52,791 bases of DNA from Chara braunii (GCA_003427395.1 BFEA01000441.1:642483-695273); one strand, 5' to 3'. Positions 21,588-33,989 are shown, counted from the first letter of the stretch. The notes: generated by a model not told the origin, from the letters alone. Numbers and translations are program-made.

Positions 21588-21660
21588 TGGGAGTTAGCTC
21601 AGTAGGTTTTGATAGTGTCTGAAAAATGGGAGATGCAGGGATTGAGGCCTACCGGCCTCT
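21588..21660 (+). repeat. tRNA-like promoter remnant
   Basis: TAGCTCAGTAGG at 21595-21606 is a perfect A box. GATTGAGGC at 21640-21648 matches the B box except for one C-to-T change, at normal spacing (33 bp). No acceptor stem forms, so it is a tRNA pseudogene or SINE head, not a tRNA. Confidence 0.45.
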
Positions 21661-21714
21661 GAAACTAGTTCCTTTTGGTTCCCGACTACAATACACTTCC
21701 GCCCGTGTTCAGAT

Positions 21715-21778
21715 GACTTGGGCTCGAACCCGTGACCGCGAAATTGAAGTCAGTTACGGTTAGACCCCGTGGTGACAG
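21715..21778 (-). repeat. tRNA-like B-box segment
   Basis: The complement reads GGGTTCGAGCCC, a perfect B box (21720-21731). Upstream on that strand GGTCTAACCGTAAC resembles the A box of Glu/Val-type tRNAs. The T stem beyond the loop does not pair fully, so I call it a remnant. Confidence 0.4.
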
Positions 21779-21879
21779 TTGGCACGACGGTTGTTTTCGT
21801 TTACTATTTTTTTTGTTTTTCTTTATATAGTTAGATTCGTTTCTTTTATTTTTCTTAGTCCCATGGTTATTCTTTCATA

Positions 21880-23320
21880 GATTCACTTCAATGAATCTGC
21901 CTCTACAACAGGGCAGATTTGGTACAAGGAAGAAGGGATTTTTTCGTTGTAGCTAAACCCCGCCTCGATCTCGATCGTGTCGGGCACGGAGGAGATTGTC
22001 GTCGTAGGGATGTGTCGGGAGTGTGCTGGGGTGCGTGCGCAAATGTTCGAAGAACAAGCGTGGGGGTAGCGCACGCAAACAGAGGAGATGGTGAGCAGGA
22101 GGCAGGCGAGACAACGCGGAGGAAAAAGGATGCCCGCGCAACAGGAGGGGCGTGGGAAGGAAGCGCAAGCATGCAAGAACGGAGATGGCGGAGAGATTGT
22201 GCGGTGAAAGTAGCAAGGTGACGGAAAGTAGCAAGGTGACTGTTAGAGGAAGAAGAAGAATACTCGCAAGGAGAAGAAGAAGAAGAAAAAAAAAAAGAAG
22301 AAAAAGAAGAAAAAGAAGAAGAAGAAGACGAAGAAGAGAGGCGAGGAAAATACGACTTACCTGCGATCGGCCCGAATTGATTGGGATGCGCTTTATGCCT
22401 GTCGTGTTCCCCTCTCATGTTGAGGTTTCGATATGCTTCACATCGCAAGGGTTCATGTGCATTGGGGAGTGGGGAGCATCCGGTTGTCGATGACGACGAC
22501 GGTGACAACGATGACAACGAGAGAGAGATCAGGTAAGCCTCCTATCTTGTGACTAACATGGTTATACTTCCATCGATAGGATGAGCAAAATCGAATGAAT
22601 CTACCGCTAGAACATGAAAATTTACGCTGCCGTGTGTACTTGTTTGGTTACATGTGTGTGTGTGTGTGTTCCAATCGCGCGGCTCACTCCCCGATGCTTC
22701 CCTCGATAGGACGAGTAAAATCGAAAAAATCTACCTCTACAACTAGGATATATATGTTACTATGTATGTATATGCGTACGTGTGTGTGTATGTGTGTGTA
22801 GCGTCTAACCACCCGGTACTCCCATCGCTAGGATGAGCAAATTCGAATGAATTTACTGCTAAAACATGGTACGTACACTACTACACATGTGCGTGCATGT
22901 ATTTGCGTGCGTATGTCTGCGTGCGTGTGTCTGCATACACGTGTGTGAGTGTGTGTGTGCATATGCCATGTGTGTGTGTCACGCGGCAGAGTTCATATTA
23001 GTTTCATCGATAGACCAAACAAATTTGAATGAATCTACTGCTAGAAATTGAAACAATGCACCACTTCAGTAGTGTGAGTGAGTATGTGTATATATGAGTG
23101 TGAGTGGGTGTAAGAGTGTGCTCCGATCACGCGGCTGGTCGTATGGTACTTCCGTCGATAGGATGAGGAAAAAAAAATCGGACGAATCTACCGCTAGAAC
23201 ACGGTACTGTACACTATGACATACGCAAGTGTCAGTCTCCTGGCGGTTCTTCATGATACTTCATCGATAGAACGAGAAAAATCGAGTTAATCTACCGCTA
23301 GAGCATCGATGTATACCTTA
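21880..23320 (+). repeat. Satellite family 4 interleaved with (TG)n
   Basis: A conserved block of about 45 bp (for example atcgataggatgagcaaaat, then ATGAATCTACCGCTAGAAC) occurs near 22571, 22701, 22821, 23004, 23152 and 23262, with a diverged relative near 21885. Each copy is followed by (TG)n of variable length and a short string around CGCGGC. Units are about 110-180 bp. A (GAA)n tract lies at about 22249-22335. The long Ser-rich frame on the complement of 21903-22517 is an artefact of that tract. Confidence 0.8.
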
Positions 23321-24110
23321 CTACACATGTGTTGTGTGTGTGTGTGTGTGTGTGACACAAAGAGAGAGAGGGAGAAGATGGCCGCACCAAGGAGGAAAGG
23401 CGGGCGCAATGGGAGGTGGAGATGAGCACGAACACAAAGGAGGAGAAACGCTGGGTAATGGGGAAGGAGGAGGAGGAAGTCAACCAAGCGGAAGGAGGAG
23501 TTACGAGCTAGAAGGGATGGTGATGTTGAGGAGAAAGTGGAGGAAGAAAACATGAATGAGGGAGAAGAGAAGGGAGAGGGCGGCTCACCTGGCAGCATGT
23601 GCGCTCTCCCTTGCGGTCATGTAGCAGGCGCATACATCATAGGTCCCCCACTTGTTCTACACCTCTCAAGTCACTTCACAAAATCGAACTGAAGGTAAGT
23701 TCGACATATTTCCTCTCTCTTCGCCCCTGACCTTTTCGAGCTCGATTCCGCTAATGGTAGATAGGAAAGGCAGGAGCTAGTAACTCATACCCGTGTGAGA
23801 GAGAAAAAAAAAGCTCGCACAGTAGAAACGATAGAATGCGTAGTGCAAAGAAGTCGAAGAGCGCGCAATACAAGAAAATCGAGATGTGCGATAGGAAAAA
23901 ACAGAGAGATAAGTGAGAAAATGGAAAGGGAGTTCAGATAGAGAATGAGTGAGAATGAGTGGCGAAAATTTACCTATTTCGATGATCGACGCCATAGCCA
24001 GTTGTCAAGTGATCTCACCCAAAACAAGAGGCTTCTGATTGTAAGTGTATCAGGTCGGTGGGATAGCTTGGGTATATTCGCTACTATTATATTATCATTG
24101 TTGTAATCAT
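23321..24110. other. (TG)n plus purine-rich sequence, no gene seen
   Basis: (GT)n at about 23332-23353, then G/A-rich sequence to about 23580 that keeps several frames open through composition alone. A donor-like GTAAGT occurs near 23695. No domain was recognised. Confidence 0.4.
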
Positions 24111-24117
24111 TTTCCTA

Positions 24118-24138
24118 TTACTATTACTATTATTACTA

Positions 24139-24226
<88 letters not shown>
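24118..24226. repeat. (ATT)n microsatellite
   Basis: A nearly pure ATT/TTA run, interrupted by the hAT-like element and resumed at about 24985-25160 with ATT and ATTAGT variants. Confidence 0.97.
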
Positions 24227-24984
24227 CAGGGTTACCAGCCCGTACGTACGAAGGGCCTAGGGCGGACCTCCGTACGTTCGGGCGTTCGAGGTCCCATACG
24301 GGGTCCAAACCCGACGGCATTCGGCCCCGCTAAAAATTATTTCGGGGCGTAAAAATAAGTTTTGTTTTCTGAATGTTTTCTTGTGAGTTTTCTATGACTT
24401 GAGGTACATGCCTATACATTTTGAAGTCATTTGGCTTAGCCAAATAAGAATTAAAAATCACCAAAGATGGCGGTGTCAAAACGTGCTCGCCCACGTTTTT
24501 TTTTTCACTTTTTACTTTTTGTTGTCACTTTGGTTCAGGGTCTAAACAATTTTATTATTTTTTGAAACTTTTTTAGTGGCTTTCTTATTATGTGAGGTAC
24601 ACATCTGTAAATTTTCAGGGCATTTATTTATGCCAAAAAAAAAAAAAAAAATCGCCAAAGATGGCGGTGTCGAAAACATGCTCGCGCACTCACTAAATTT
24701 AATTCTCTTTTTACTTTTACTTATTTTTATTATTAGTATTTGTTCTGTGTATTTTATTTTTATTTCAAATTTGGTAAGGAACTCGGACGTAATTCTCAGG
24801 CAAATCTTGTTTAATTTATTCTTCTTCATAACATATCTTTTTTTCAGATTTTTTTGATGACTTTTTTTTTTTTTTTTTTTTGGTCCGTGTTCGGCCCGAA
24901 CGACCGAACGCATCCCCAAGGGGTCCCATACGTTCGGGCGTTCGGGTTTGGGCGTTCGGCCCGTCCCGAATGCCGGTTACCCTG
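24227..24984. mobile_element. Non-autonomous hAT-like element, copy B
   Basis: It begins CAGGGTTACC and ends with the complement of CAGGGTAACC, a 10-bp terminal inverted repeat with one mismatch. ATTATTAT at 24219-24226 is repeated exactly at 24985-24992, the 8-bp duplication expected for hAT insertion (weakened because the host tract is itself ATT-rich). Subterminal CGTTCGGGCGTTCGG-like repeats and an internal pair of blocks containing caaagatggcggtgtc are shared with copy A. There is no transposase. The element is 758 bp long. Confidence 0.8.
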
Positions 24985-25028
24985 ATTATTATATTTTATT
25001 ATTATTATTTTTATTATTCTTATTATTC

Positions 25029-25084
<56 letters not shown>

Positions 25085-25160
25085 ATTAGTATTATTAGTA
25101 TTAGTATTAGTATTAGTATTAGTATTAGTATTATGATTATTATCATTATTATTATTGTTG
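24985..25160. repeat. (ATT)n / (ATTAGT)n microsatellite
   Basis: This is the right half of the tract that received the hAT-like copy B. The ATTAGT hexamer variant dominates at about 25085-25132. Confidence 0.95.
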
Positions 25161-25364
25161 TTATATTTTAAGATGTGCACGCAATCGGAAAAGGGATGCA
25201 CACCCCACCCCCAACCGTAAAGCTCCCACACACCGCACGAGTCATTTACAGAGTTGAGCTCAAATCATACTTCTTTTTCGAAAGGTTCCCAAAACTTCTA
25301 TCTTTACAAGAGTGCGTGAGATGAAGAATGAGAAGTGAGCATCTTGTATGCTGGTGTGAGATGC

Positions 25365-25451
25365 AGAAAGAGAGTGGTAGAGAGAGAAAGAGAGCAAAAC
25401 GAGAGAAAGAGAGTGGTAGAGAGAGAACGAGAGAAAGAGAGTGGTAGAGAG

Positions 25452-25482
<31 letters not shown>

Positions 25483-25515
25483 GAACGGTAGAGAGAGAAA
25501 GAGATAGACTTACTT
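25365..25515. repeat. GA-rich minisatellite
   Basis: The unit gagagtggtagagagagaaa is repeated several times with (GAAA)n inside. Frames read from it are low-complexity. Confidence 0.9.
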
Positions 25516-25589
25516 GGTCCTTGTGGATTGTAGCTGCTGTAGATCGGGCAACCAATCCCAAAACACAGTGCACAGTGACATGGGCATAG

Positions 25590-25794
25590 TGAAATACACA
25601 CACAGACACACGATACACAGTGATACAGATACACAGTGACACATATACAGTCACACATACACAGTCACACATATACACAGTCACACACATACACAATCAC
25701 ACACACAAGAGAGACATACACAACAACACACAAGAGAGATAGACACGGTGACACACAAGAGAGACAGACACAGTGACACATAGGGACAGACACG

Positions 25795-25848
<54 letters not shown>

Positions 25849-25860
25849 AAAAAAAAAAAA
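25590..25860. repeat. CACA-type minisatellite, (GA)n and poly(A)
   Basis: Variants of cacacatacacagt and acacaagagagacagacac at about 25590-25800, (GA)n at 25800-25844, then about 17 A. No gene is present. Confidence 0.92.
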
Positions 25861-26290
25861 GATGAGAGAGATAAGTACCTGGTGTATGTGAGAGGTCGGC
25901 TATGGTATTGATGTCATATATATTGGTCTTCAAAGTCGAAGTGAGCCTATTGCGTGCATGCGGTTGTAGAAGGATAGACAAGTAGTGTAGGCTGGGCGCT
26001 GGGCGCCAGATAGAGAGGAGCTACATTGGATATTGTGTTGGTGTGGCCTGAGGGTTTGAACATTGGCTCAAGAGTTCATTGTATTGCTCCTAGTTGGATG
26101 AAATATCGATGCATTTGTGCTCTCTGCTTGTACGTGACTACTTGGACATCTGTGTGATTTCACAACTTGGCTTTCAGTATATCGTTCTCACTCATATTCC
26201 TTGCATATATATCTTTCATATTATTCTATTTATTTTTATTTTATTTTATTTTCTTTATCACCGATTATAGTCGTAAGTTGCCGGAAATCC
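25861..26290. other. Unrecognised sequence
   Basis: AT-rich with ordinary complexity. I see no domain or repeat. Confidence 0.4.
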
Positions 26291-26294
26291 GATG

Positions 26295-26485
26295 TGCCAC
26301 GGGTAAGCGGTTTTGTTTGCAGCCAATTGGGTGAGTTGTGTAGTGTGCAGCCAATCAAGTGAGCGGACACTGTATGCAAACAATCGAGTGAGTCAATATT
26401 GTGCGCAACTGATCGCGAGAGCGAGTGTTGTGCTGCCAAACGAGTGAGCGGATGTTATTTGAAGCCAATCGAATGAGTGGATGTG
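26295..26485 (+). repeat. Minisatellite of about 36-40 bp units
   Basis: Five to six diverged units share gcagccaat(c/t)gagtgag, a short string, then tg(t)tgtg (for example at about 26315, 26348, 26380, 26410, 26435 and 26463). The divergence indicates age. Confidence 0.7.
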
Positions 26486-27660
26486 GCAGGCTGTGTTGGA
26501 TTGTGTGGTATACTCGCACCTTGCCGTTGAAACTGACCTACAGAAGGGGAGTTCACATGCAGTCCAAAGAGCCGGACTTTGCGGCGTGTCGGTAGTAACT
26601 CATCTCACGTCCCATGATTGTTCAACGTCCTTTGGTACGCGGGCCGGCGTGATGTGCCCGTGTGCCTTCCACCATTGTTCCTTTCGATTGCTCGTCACGC
26701 CCTCTACCTGACTAATCCTACTAGTAGTCGTACAATCAGCTATGCTCACCTAAATGTGAACACTTTGCACTAAGACTTGTCGAGTCAACTATGAATACAT
26801 TTTTTTCCTTTATGCCAGATGAATATGCGCTTGAGCGCAGACCAGATTCATCGGCAAGCAAGCTTGCTCCTGGGAACGGTGTTGACCAAACTCTGTCTGC
26901 GGAAGAAGGATGAGAGCAAAAAGGAGACGGGGGTTCACAATTCATATGCCATGATCTAACAAAAAGGGCATGGTATATGAATCTGCAGGGACCTTAAGGA
27001 TCGAGGCAACTAGCGCTGAAGTAGGCGGGGTTTTTCCTCTCCTCTTCCCATCCCATATATACCTTTGTATCAGGCTGTACATACTACCCCATATTACTAT
27101 GCGTGCATTTGTGCCTAAATATATTAATTTACGACTTTCTTCTTGGTTAAACCCTGAGCTAGGGAAAATACTATGCACGTGTAAGCAATGGTTGAAATGA
27201 GTTTATCTTTCCTTTAGTGCCAATGCATAATGTAATGCAGATCCCATGTGTGTTGGTCTTACTGTTGGAGGGTTGGTTGATATGAATTATGTATGGCTAA
27301 CTGCTTCGAAAAACACATGGTGAGAACGAGAAGCTCTCGTATGGGCTGTCTCACCGTGTGTGTGTTTATTTAGGGTAGATGAGGCAGCGGGAATGTGGAC
27401 TCCGTGAAGTTTGTCCTTCTTGATAGGATTTTCTAACATGGATGAGGGTTGAGATCACTACAGAAGTTATTGAATTGCGCATGGTTACGTATGTTTGGGA
27501 TTATTGATTGGCTAACCCAGGATGTATGTATGTATCCTTGTCGAAACACTTTGACTAACGTTCACCTTCTCTAAGTTAGACTGAATCAAGTCGAAAGTCG
27601 GTTGTAGGTCTTATGAGAAATGCGTAATGAGGTGAGATTTTTCATGTCAACTTCCTCATT
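26486..27660. other. Unrecognised sequence, no gene seen
   Basis: No frame with a recognisable domain. The window from about 26942 to 27200 is open on both strands for about 75 codons, which I treat as chance. Confidence 0.35.
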
Positions 27661-27769
27661 AGGTGTTTCATTGAGTCATTGGGATGTAGCCCCGTGTGAC
27701 CGGCTCGTCTGACTCTAAAACTTTCGATTAATCGAAGACACAGGAGTTCATTTAAAGATGTAAACTGGC

Positions 27770-28430
27770 AGGGGTAATAAGAGGAGTGAGGTCCTAAGAG
27801 ACCCGCCTTATTACCTAAATCTGCTTTTAAGTAAGGAAATGTGGTAATAGGAGGAGTGAGACCCCGTGAGGTCTGCCCTATTACCAACCAATACCAAGGG
27901 ATGGTGATAGGAGGAGCAAGGTCTCGTGAGGCCTGCCCTATCATCGACATGACCTGGGAAAAAAAAATGGTACTAAGAGCAGTAGATCCCGTGAGATCTA
28001 CCCTATTACCAAGTGGCGTCACACGGTAATAGGAGCGAGACCCCGTGAGATCTGTTATATTGTCAACCAACACCAAGGGATGGTGATAGGAGGAGCAAGG
28101 TCCCGTGAGGGCTGCCCTATCGCCGACAAAACCTGACAAAAGGGGATGGTACTAGGAGGAGTGGATCCCGTGAGATCTACCATATTACCAAGTTGCGTCA
28201 CAAAGTGATAAGAGAAGCGAGACCGCGTGCAATTTGCCTTATCACTTTCTTGCCTCTAAAGGAAAGAAAAGAAGGCGAGGGTGAGGGTCTCATGTGATCC
28301 ACCCTACTACAACAATCTTTACGAAGACCTCGCAAAAGACTAACCTACTAATAATATTTATTTTTTTATTCAACTAAGGTGGGTTAGAAGGAATGTGGCC
28401 CCGTGTGGTATGTTCTGCTATCTTAACCTC
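27770..28430 (+). repeat. Hairpin satellite family 2
   Basis: About nine units of roughly 55-65 bp, each an imperfect palindrome. In the unit at 27843-27885 GGTAATAGG pairs with CCTATTACC and AGACC pairs with GGTCT around a 6-nt loop. In other units the outer arms change together: GTGATAGG...CCTATCAT near 27902, GGTGATAG...CTATCGCC near 28081, GTGATAAG...CTTATCAC near 28205. CCCGTGAG recurs near the apex. The long minus-strand frame at 27642-28139 is a by-product of the array. Confidence 0.85.
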
Positions 28431-29639
28431 TTGATTAATATCACTCTTGTGATTCTATTTCGTATGAGATTAATGATGTTTTGTCTGTGAATGTCTTAAG
28501 TAGGGAGTCATATGATGAGGCAGAAAGTATTGACGATGTTAGCTTATACTTTGTTATTTTTGAGTGAGTGTCTCTAGAGATTGGTTTCATAAGAAGTTAG
28601 TGAGACTACCTAGAGGAAGTTATTACCGATGTAATATCATTTTCGACTAAATTGAAGTTCATTGTATTAAACTTCATATAGGGTCATATCAATAGATAGG
28701 GGTGTTCAAACCATGTTGACCTATGTGTGATTGCAAGTCACCTTAACTTTCAAGAGGACTCATTATGAGTCTATAAAAAAAATACATTTTGTTGCCTTAT
28801 GGTAACAGGTTGGTTCGCTAACTCAACCCCCACCCACCCTCGACACGCAGACTTTGTATCAACCTCTGCACAAAAGGCATTTCTGATTTTTCGGGTCATT
28901 GTCTAAATGGTCAATGTTTGATCAAAATACATTATTGAAATGAATGAAGTCAGAATGGATAAATGACTAAGTCGAAAAGAGGATATTTGGCTGAAAGGTT
29001 TGGAAGTGTAAGTGTAATGTGGGTGAAAGTGAATAAATGGTTGACTTTGTTAGGATTGTGTAATGTGATTGATTTTGTTTGCAGGTCACTAAAACGATCA
29101 TCCACGCTATTCACTGCAACCCGTCGAGAAACTTACGCTATCCTGGACCTTGATTCATATGTCTCATCGATGCGAGATTTTATACATTTTGTTTAAGTAT
29201 TATTCATTTCATGTTCATTTTATCTATACACGTTCAATAACATATGTTTTCCCTGATGAATTAGGACTGTTTATGTGAATGTATTGAGTGCACGTGACAT
29301 CTTGTCGATTAACTACTCAGTCTTATTTCATTTCATATGTATATATGATATAATAAAGGGTTTTTCATAAAGAGATATGTTGAATGAACTCAATCACTAG
29401 GTAGAATGGGTATATGTCTTATGCGCGACCCCTGATAATTCAAGCATTGAGGGGATCACGCTCCGGAAAAAAATTAGGATATTAGTCATACCTATAGAAA
29501 CTATTTAGTCAAAGCACAGTATGCATGAACGTTCGTCGGTCGAGTCGACCTGAATTGTAAGTCAGTATGGGAGATCAGTGCCCCGGTATGCAACATGTAT
29601 ACAGGTCTATCTTATGCGTTCAACCACTCGTATGCTTAT
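28431..29639. other. AT-rich sequence, possibly LTR body
   Basis: No gene recognised. Since an LTR 3' end is placed at 29945, part of this stretch may be the LTR body, but its start could not be found. A 77-codon frame at 28963-29196 has no recognisable domain. Confidence 0.3.
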
Positions 29640-29945
29640 GCTACGACGATCAAGCAAACGCCCTCGGATGACTTACCTTTGTGATTGCAAGTAAAAGTCT
29701 TCGCACGTGAGTCAGTAGCTCAGCAGGGATACTAATACCTAAGGGTGGTGACAACCCATCAGGTAGAGGTATGTTGTACTTCATAAGGTCTCTGTTCTGT
29801 CGCAGGGAGCCGTGAGAGGTATAGCTGGCGCGCACGGTCGGAGTGATATTTTTGTTGAAACGATTTTAAACTTCTGTCTGATGCGATCGTAAGGTCCGAC
29901 ACTAAATATAATTTACGTCTAGTCGTGGGACCGCTACACTCGACA
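29640..29945 (+). mobile_element. LTR 3' end of a second LTR retrotransposon
   Basis: The segment aligns with 50855-51137 (shared aacgccctc, cctaagggtggtgac, gccgtgagaggtata), ends in CGACA at 29945 and is followed two bases later by a primer-binding-site-like sequence. That is the expected order at a 5' LTR/internal junction. The LTR start was not found. Confidence 0.55.
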
Positions 29946-29947
29946 GG

Positions 29948-29965
29948 TGACGCCGTTGCTGGGGA
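29948..29965 (+). promoter_or_regulatory. Probable primer-binding site (tRNA-Asp type)
   Basis: TGACGCCGTTGCTGGGGA differs at only two positions from TGGCGCCGTTGCCGGGGA, the tRNA-Asp-complementary site common in plant LTR retrotransposons. It would prime minus-strand synthesis. The position two bases after an LTR-like end supports the call. Confidence 0.6.
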
Positions 29966-32484
29966 TCTCGCTTTCCAGTCGAGGTCCTTAGTGAACGAAC
30001 CCAGGTATGGTAAGACGGTAATCAAGGCAAAACAATAACCTTTAAATAAGCTTATATAGCTTGTTACATACGAGTTGAATTGTTGTTGGCTATACGCTTA
30101 GAGTGTTACATGCATGAAAGGTATGAAGTCACGCCGGCAATGCCGACAGATGTCGCATTTACCGAAACTTTGGCTGCCCACCGAGGTTCTTAGAAAATAG
30201 ACTAGGATATAAGACAGTTAGAAGTCTAAGCAAAACGACGATTAGTGAATGTGATATTTTTTTATGAAAACATGAATTGTAAATGACCTGACGTGGGTGT
30301 CCGTATTAGGTTGCTTATTGTCATAACTCGATGACTTACTCTGCACTTTGTCTATATATCGCGTTTATTTGCTTAAGTTATTGCGAGATTAATAATTAAA
30401 CTAACCATTTTAAATTATCAAGAATCAATAAGAGATAGATGTTTGACTCACTATGTTCTTCATTTCAGCTTACTGTGCACTCATTTAGTCATTTATGCTT
30501 TCGCATCATCTTCTTTTAAGTCTATACATTTGCTATTTTATTCCTTTGTCCAATAGACTATCTGTTTAATGCGTTGCTTAAACCACCAATACACGGCCCC
30601 AACTTTGCAGTCCGAAACTTGTCACCACAAAAAAACGAGGCAGAAACATCAAATGTCGTGCCCGTCGTTGATAAATTATATCAACAGTTGCAGTTTCGTT
30701 TTGGACCTCAAGAATTTGAGGTGTCAAGCCCGCGACCCAGGTATCCATGTACTGGTGCCATAATACTTTACAAAGTATATAACTCACTACAACATTGATA
30801 TGTGTTGATGATAAGGGCATCAATGTGCATTATAAGGGCTATAGGTCCTGATACACACTTCCTCACTCTCAATTATTTATAGGAGATTGTTACGAGCAGT
30901 TTAATTATCGAGGCTATATCTCAATCTTGCCTTTGAGTTAGTTGTCCTATACGACAAGCAATGCTTAGTTATATGATAATTTTATAGGAAGACTTTGTGA
31001 GGCTTGTTTCAAACTGTTACTATCTCACCCCTACATGGTTTCAGTCTAAGATTGTTCACATCATTAATTTTTTAGTCATATAGGTGTACTATATTATGTA
31101 TGCACCACTATAGCTCTTATTGATTAGTTTCTACTAGTCGTGCACGTACACAAAATATTAAATTTTTGTGCCATCTAAGGCACACGAGTTAGGAACCGGA
31201 AGAACAAGAGGAAGGTGGCGAGATAAAATCTTTGAATATGTCTATTAACTTCTCAAAAAGGAAAAAAGGAAAGGATATGGGAAGATGTGAGGTTACGCCA
31301 TCGCTAGAAGGATTGATTCGAGCATATGCTTTTCTGACGCGGGATGACTTATTACTGTTACAAGTGCAAACAATACAATGACGTTTCTCTGTGACGTTTT
31401 AAGTCATTTTCTCGTACTTACCCTGCTATAAGATGTTACCCTCGTACCTTCCTTCCTACCTCATCCTCGATAGATAATTGTCCTTCCCCAACCACCTCAG
31501 TGACCTCACCTTACCTTTTCACTTCTATCATGCGTATCTGATCCACTCTTCCTTTTGGAAGTCGCACTAGCGAATCATTGCTTTTGTACCATGTTTGCAC
31601 CTTTCTTTCTATGCCACATCAATTTATGCGGGGGTTTTCTCTTAACCCACCATATAGGGAAATTGTCTAAAAGGGAACCTTAGTATGATTCAAATGTTGC
31701 TTGTCATCAAGTAACAAGGTTTGGGTAATTGTTCTAATGAAGCTTCAATCTCTGATCCAGACAGATATTACAAATCTAGGAAAAAATAAATCAGATTGAC
31801 TTAGTGATGGTTCTTCATAAGAAACTCCTCGATATCTCATATTGCAGTATTTACCCTGAGCGATGAGAAAAAAAATTGCCAAGGTAAGGAAAGAAAGGGG
31901 CGATGTGTATTGTTAGTTCCTTTTCGAAACTGAATGATGTGTGTGAATGTCGAATAAGCATTTTAAGTCGCTGGAACAATGTATAGTTGTTAGACTATCT
32001 ACTTGAAGAGTGTCTGCGCTAGCAAGGTCATTTATCATACAGTTTGAGTAAGAGATTGACAATTAAATTAACCCTATTAGTCGTTGCTTATACAATCTTA
32101 ACTAGATCATCAAATTCTTGAAGCTATATGATACATGCCCTAATGATAGACTCGATCTTTCGACGGTTTTCTAACTTTTGAGTTTGTATCGTGTAATATA
32201 TGAACCCGTGATTATTTGTTTGAGATAAGTGTCATCTCTAAAGCTCTACTTAATATGGTCTGATGATGACGATATTTACTTAAGTGTTAGCTAATTCGTA
32301 AATTCATATCCGTTTGAGGTTGTATATGATAAAGTATGACAATGAATTAACTTGATGAGTCATTGCAAAAAAAGTCTGATTATAATTGTCTGATTTAAAA
32401 GCTTAATGAAAAAACTAAGGCTTTATCGATAGGTTAAGCATTGAAAATTGTATCATATAAAAAGATGAATATGAGACTATCTAC

Positions 32485-32522
<38 letters not shown>

Positions 32523-33985
32523 TTCAATACGATACTGAATATGATCAGAGTATGAAAGAGTTTACTTGAGGGTTATCAAATTCTTCAAATTACAGTATTC
32601 TATGAAGAGAGATAAAACTACATACTCTCATTGTGGGAATGTGTATGACTGGTATGAATAAACGTATGTAGGGATGAATGATATATATTTCAAGTGGAGT
32701 ATCATTGTACGTCTTGTTATTTGTTTTGTGAAGTTAAAACTTATTATGATATATTTATTGATTGCTTGGTGATTGTTTGTTCCTGCTAGTATATGGTTAT
32801 GAATTGCTTTCTTTAATAAGAGTCAAAAAATTATATGAAATTCACGTTCGGTATGGGATCGAAGATGGATGAAGTGACCAACCTTTGAAATATTACAACG
32901 TTGATTGATATTTTTTTCAAACGGCTTAAAGAGAGTATAGTAAAGTTATGTAAGTGGTAGTGAGATTCACGCTGGAACAATGTTTCTGGTTTACAGTGCG
33001 GTGTTGTCACTTTTTTTTATAGGGAAATGATTACACTATCATCAAAAGAGAAGATGGTGTCCAAAGCCTTGTTTGAACTCAAACGGAGAATAAAACAACT
33101 ACTACCTGGCATGGATAAGTTTTGGAGTGATAAACAAAAACTTTTTCATGTTGAGTCGGTCCACCACACTTCGAAGAGATACGGTCTTATTAATTGGGCT
33201 TTAGAAGGGTATGGATAAGGTTGTAATGCTGTGTCAGATTAGGTCGTCAAGGTACGAGCATTGAAATCGGAGGGAGATGTGGTAAGGTCTAGTCCTAGAG
33301 CGGGGATTAGGATCTGAGATGTTATCCCTTTGGCGGGGTTACACCACCCCTCGACACAATATACGTTTATTTAACCAAATGAAAGCAATAAATGTTATTT
33401 CATCATTATGGTTATTTATGTAACTTCATTGTGATTGTTCTTGTGGAGTTTTCATTTGTAACCATCGTTCTCATTGTTAATGAAAGTTACAAATTTGTGT
33501 ATGTTTGGAATGATATGATTGAATGTTTTTAAATTGTCATTTACTTCCTTTACAGTTCAAACAACTCTTTATAATATTACTCACTTATTGAAATTATATT
33601 TTTTAATTATGGCAGGAGAATGTTATTTATATTTGTATTGTAAAGTTTCGTGAAAATATGGGGAAAACCCTGCGTACAATAACGAGTTGCTTATGGCATG
33701 TTTCTTCATTGGTGATATCGATTTGGATAATAAATGTTTTTTAATTTTTTGTCTATGATTGTCGGTGAAAAAGTTCAATAATTTTTGGGCAACTTCAACT
33801 TAATACTCAGATCCGAGTATTATGTATACATTCATGCAGTGCATTATCGAAGGCAGAACAATAAGACTCAGTATGACGGTGACCTAAATTGAGTTTTAAT
33901 GTGGATCTTGAAATTATTTTGAATCCCCGACTCTAACCTATGCGGTTCATTTTATTGACCCTAGGATAATTAATATTGAAAGGTG
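29966..33985. other. Probable retroelement interior, no coding domain left
   Basis: AT-rich sequence after the PBS. I find no gag, protease, RT or integrase motif. A 63-codon Lys-rich frame at 33027-33218 and a (TA)n run at about 32490-32520 are the only features. It is either a non-coding internal region or one too decayed to read. Confidence 0.35.
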
Positions 33986-33989
33986 AATG

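Noticed and set aside
21903-22517. 204-codon minus-strand open frame
   Set aside because: Ser-rich low-complexity translation created by a (GAA)n tract and purine-rich sequence. No domain is present and a frame is open on the other strand too.
24045-25231. Long homopeptide frames over (ATT)n and (TA)n tracts
   Set aside because: They are translations of microsatellites, not genes.
27642-28139. 165-codon minus-strand open frame
   Set aside because: It runs through hairpin satellite family 2, and the protein repeats simply mirror the DNA repeats.
29716-29728. A-box-like TAGCTCAGCAGG in the LTR end
   Set aside because: There is no B box at tRNA spacing, and the related LTR end at 50.9 kb does not conserve it.
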